Source: Krasilnikoviella flava
Lineage (GTDB): Bacteria > Actinomycetota > Actinomycetes > Actinomycetales > Cellulomonadaceae
Assembly: GCF_900167525.1 (NCBI RefSeq)
Contig: NZ_FUZQ01000002.1
Location: 186,001 to 250,000 of the forward strand
Direction: 5' to 3'
Length of the DNA stretch: 64,000 nucleotides
Shown here: positions 61,613-64,000 of the stretch, piece by piece
Layout of the letters: every line of letters begins with the position of its first letter
Numbering within the stretch: the stretch's first letter is position 1
Notes under the pieces: generated by a model
The model's input: the letters and a program-made list of their open reading frames with translations, nothing else
The model's database searches: none
Told to the model about the DNA's origin: nothing
Made by a program: the position numbers and the translations under genes

Positions 61613-63849
61613 GCGACCCCTCGGGCGGTCCGGGCCCCGGGGCGCCCGCGTCGCGGTTCCAGCTCTTCCGCGACGACCTGGGCGTACCGCACGTGCGCGC
61701 CGGGTCGGAGACCGACCTCGCGTACGGCCAGGGGTACGTCACGGCGCTGGACCGGGGCTGGCAGCTCGAGGTGGACCGCTGGTACGGCGAAGGCCGGCTC
61801 GCCGCGCGGCTCGGGGCGGCCGGTCTCGAGTGGGACCGGTTCGCCGTGCGGGTGCGGCTCGCCGACACCGCGCGCCGGGTCTGGGACGCGCTCGCCGAGC
61901 CCGAGCGCGCGTGGCTCGACGCGTACGCCCACGGGGTGCAGGCGGGCCTGGACGCCGGCGGTCGGGACACGCCCGAGCGCGCCGAGCTGGCGCGCGCCCT
62001 GGGCGGTGCCCCGCTGCCCGACGACGAGCCGTGGCGGCCGTGGACGCCGGTCGGCACGTTCCTGGTGCACCACGTGCTGTTCAGCGGCTTCCCGCACCTG
62101 CTGTGGCGCGAGCACGTGGCCCGCACCCTGGGCCCCGCGCTAGGCGACGAGGCGCTCGGCTGGTGGGGAGAGCGCGGGGCAGGGGGCCCGTCGTCGGGGT
62201 CCAACGCGTGGGCGCTGCACGGGTCGCGGACGGCCTCGGGCGCGCCGCTGCTGGCCGGGGACCCGCACCGCCTCCTCGAGCTGCCGGGCGTGTACCAGCA
62301 GGTCCGGCTCGCGCGCCCCGGTCACGACGTCGTCGGGCTCGCGTTCCCCGGCGTCCCCGGGGTGCTCCACTACGGCCACGCTGTGTCGTCGGGGCGTGAG
62401 GTGCCGGTCGAGGCCGCGTCGGTGCCGCCGCCCTCCGTGGCCTGGGGCGTCACGAACGCGATGGCCCACCACGCCGAGCTCTGGGCGGAGGGAGCCGACG
62501 CCGTGGAGGCCCGGTCGCGGGTGGTCGTGGAGGGGGCGGAGGTGGTGCCCGTGCGGGGCGGCGACCCCGTCGCCGTGAGGTGGGCCGAGACGCCCCGCGG
62601 CCCGCTGGTCACCGACCGGCACAGCCTGCGCTGGCCGGTGCGGGTCACGGCCGACGCCGGCGTCGCCGCCTGGCGGGCGCTCCAGCGCGCGAGCACGGCG
62701 CGCGACGTCGCCGCCGCGTTCGCCGGCTGGGTCGACCCCGTGAACCGGGTGCTCGTCGCCGACTCGACCGGCGAGGTGCTGAGCCTCACGGCGGGGCGGG
62801 TGCCGGACGTCGCGCCGTCGGGCCGGGTCGTGCCCGCGACACCCGGGCCGACGCCGGCGGCGCCGGTCTGGCGGGTGCTGCCCGGGCCCGCCGTCGTGGC
62901 CGACGTCGCGGTGGACGCCAACGACCGCCCGGCCCGGCCGGAGCACGACCTCGGCCACGCCTACGCCCCGCACCGCGGCGCCCGCGTGCGCGCCCTGCTC
63001 GCCGACCCGCCGCCGGGCGGGGAGACCGCCGCGGCCCAGGACCGGCTGCTCGCCGACACCCGCGACGGCGGCGCCGTCGAGCTGGTCGCCTGGCTCGGGC
63101 TGGCGCGCCCGTCGGTCGAGGCCAGGCTTCCGTCGGTCGAGCCCGTCGAGACCACGGAGCGCGCCGCTCGGCTGCGCGCCTGGGTGGCGGCGGGCGCGCG
63201 CACGGACGCCGACGACGCCGACGCCGCGCTGTTCGCCCGCTGGCGGCACGCGCTGGTGCGGCTCGTCGCGGCCGACCCGGCGCTCGCGCCCTTGCACGAC
63301 GAGCACGGGCTGCCCGCGGTCTTCGCGCCGTGGCTCGACGTCGTCGCGCGCGTGGGCGACGCGCTCGCGGCGATCCTGGCGTCGGGCGTCGTCGACGGAG
63401 GGCGGCTGGCCGGGGAGGCGCTCGCGGACCTCGACAACCTCTCCGACGACCCGGCCCACAACCCCGCCGACGACGCAGGCGAGACATGGGGCGACCTGCA
63501 CCGCCTCGCCCCGCTGCACGCGCTCGACCTGGTCCCGGGCGCGACGGCACCCGTCGTCCCGGTGGTGCCGCTCGGCGGGGCGGGCGACGCCGTGCGCTGC
63601 ACGGGGGGCGTCCCCGGCGTGACCCACGCGGCCTCGCGCGGGTCGGTGGCGCGCTGGGTGTGGGACCTCGGCGACCGGCGCCGCAGCCGGTGGGGCGTGC
63701 CGTTCGGTGCCTCCGGGGACCCGCGCTCGCCGTACTTCGCCGACCAGCACCCCGCGTGGGCCGAGGCCCGCACCACCGCGATCGAGACCGAGTGGGCGCG
63801 GCTGCGCCCCGAGCCCCTGCCGACCCGACGACACCCGGAGGACCGATGA
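61609..63849 (+). CDS. Penicillin acylase family Ntn-hydrolase
   Basis: Autoprocessed amide hydrolase of 746 residues. The alpha chain includes FRDDLGVPHVRAGSETDLAYGQGYVTALDR. The beta chain should start at Ser198 (GPSSG|SNAWALHGSRTASGAPLLAGDPH), the N-terminal nucleophile. No signal peptide is visible, unlike most periplasmic members. The GTG overlaps the stop of the DesC-DesD gene, tying it to the siderophore operon; PvdQ of pseudomonads gives a precedent for an Ntn acylase in siderophore maturation. A repeat-derived insert (SVEARLPSVEPVETTERA) lies near residue 505. Confidence 0.87.
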   Translation: MSDPSGGPGPGAPASRFQLFRDDLGVPHVRAGSETDLAYGQGYVTALDRGWQLEVDRWYGEGRLAARLGAAGLEWDRFAVRVRLADTARRVWDALAEPERAWLDAYAHGVQAGLDAGGRDTPERAELARALGGAPLPDDEPWRPWTPVGTFLVHHVLFSGFPHLLWREHVARTLGPALGDEALGWWGERGAGGPSSGSNAWALHGSRTASGAPLLAGDPHRLLELPGVYQQVRLARPGHDVVGLAFPGVPGVLHYGHAVSSGREVPVEAASVPPPSVAWGVTNAMAHHAELWAEGADAVEARSRVVVEGAEVVPVRGGDPVAVRWAETPRGPLVTDRHSLRWPVRVTADAGVAAWRALQRASTARDVAAAFAGWVDPVNRVLVADSTGEVLSLTAGRVPDVAPSGRVVPATPGPTPAAPVWRVLPGPAVVADVAVDANDRPARPEHDLGHAYAPHRGARVRALLADPPPGGETAAAQDRLLADTRDGGAVELVAWLGLARPSVEARLPSVEPVETTERAARLRAWVAAGARTDADDADAALFARWRHALVRLVAADPALAPLHDEHGLPAVFAPWLDVVARVGDALAAILASGVVDGGRLAGEALADLDNLSDDPAHNPADDAGETWGDLHRLAPLHALDLVPGATAPVVPVVPLGGAGDAVRCTGGVPGVTHAASRGSVARWVWDLGDRRRSRWGVPFGASGDPRSPYFADQHPAWAEARTTAIETEWARLRPEPLPTRRHPEDR
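63114..63153. repeat. REP-like repeat fragments inside the acylase gene
   Basis: GGTCGAGGCCAGGCTT (63114-63129) and the left-arm match GGTCGAGCCCGTCGAGACC (63135-63153) are translated in frame as VEARLPSVEPVETT. No right arm is visible. Confidence 0.55.
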
Positions 63850-64000
63850 CGACCGACCAGCCGAACCCGACCGACCAGCCGAACCCGAGCGCCCAGCCGA
63901 GCCCGAGCGCCCAGCCGAGCCCGAACGGCCACGGCGACCCGACCGGGCCTCCGCCGGCGACGGACCGGCTCCTGCCCGGCGCGCGCGGCGCGGAGGTGTG
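63846..64000 (+). CDS. Start of an unidentified gene (3' partial)
   Basis: The ATG overlaps the acylase stop (ATGA), so the gene continues the siderophore operon. The 51 visible residues start MTTDQPNPTDQPNPSAQPSP and are a Pro/Gln/Ser-rich tandem repeat (QPNP/QPSP units of 8 residues or fewer), then LLPGARGAEV. Function cannot be told; a siderophore exporter, importer or reductase is a positional guess only. Confidence 0.7.
   Translation, partial: MTTDQPNPTDQPNPSAQPSPSAQPSPNGHGDPTGPPPATDRLLPGARGAEV

Noticed and set aside
1-64000. CRISPR arrays, insertion sequences, prophage or integrase genes
   Set aside because: No direct-repeat/spacer series, transposase or integrase motif was seen on either strand; the only dispersed repeats are the REP-like palindromes.

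Overview
The window is about 74% G+C by eye. Its genes are densely packed, often with ATGA or GTGA stop/start overlaps, and GTG starts are frequent. The gene content (14-subunit-type complex I, FprA-type ferredoxin-NADP reductase, HtpX, DesABCD-type siderophore genes, an IdeR/DtxR-like iron box, a tRNA-Thr/tRNA-Met/rpmG/hadA/hadB block) and a 'GGTCGAGCCTGTCGAAACC' palindromic repeat family point to a high-GC actinobacterium. A Micrococcales member of the Cellulomonas/Promicromonosporaceae kind is most likely; the placement is inferred from gene style and no search was run.

Layout. 1-10160: the 3' half of the respiratory complex I operon (nuoG partial, then nuoH to nuoN), ended by a hairpin. 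10279-11337: a long-chain polyprenyl diphosphate synthase, probably for menaquinone. 11377-15656: an orphan prepilin-peptidase-like protein, then a UbiA prenyltransferase divergent from a type III polyketide synthase, an isoprenylcysteine-methyltransferase-like protein and an FAD monooxygenase. This set resembles the alkylresorcinol/alkylquinone clusters srsABC and agqABCD. 15833-20620: FprA, HtpX, a potassium channel, a HAD phosphatase and a YajQ-family protein.

20920-47166 is the most unusual part, a type VII secretion-like locus. It opens with a 2036-residue membrane-anchored protein built of a propeller-like head, about 11 cadherin/Ig-like repeats and about 5 fibronectin III repeats. A translationally coupled series follows: MoxR ATPase, DUF58, a transglutaminase-like membrane protein lacking the catalytic cysteine, a zinc-ribbon/RDD/FHA protein, a PP2C phosphatase, a zinc-ribbon/FHA protein, a Ser/Thr kinase with an FN3-like ectodomain, an FHA/HTH-like protein and an EssC/EccC-type triple-ATPase with an N-terminal FHA domain. 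Then come two WXG100 genes with identical nucleotide sequence, a WXG100 protein with a long Gly/Ala-rich tail, and three small envelope-type proteins. No EccB/D/E, MycP, EsaA, EssA or EssB homologue is visible. An 18-bp palindrome (ATGGGGAGnnCTCCCCAT and one-mismatch versions) lies upstream of the giant gene and upstream of both WXG100 copies. I take it as the locus's probable operator; it seems not to be a described element.

47238-49916: a RarD/EamA permease, tRNA-Tyr, tRNA-Thr, tRNA-Met, ribosomal protein L33 and a HadA/HadB-like dehydratase pair. 50033-55865: a secreted amidase, a secreted C39-like peptidase and a HelD/HelR-like helicase. 56027-64000: an iron box followed by a coupled siderophore operon (DesA-like decarboxylase, DesB-like N-hydroxylase, a DesC-DesD fusion), an Ntn-hydrolase acylase and the start of one more gene that runs off the window.

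Several coding sequences (nuoG, nuoJ, nuoM, the acylase) carry translated copies of the palindromic repeat, three of them at their 3' ends. This suggests the repeat spreads into tolerant C-terminal or linker segments.
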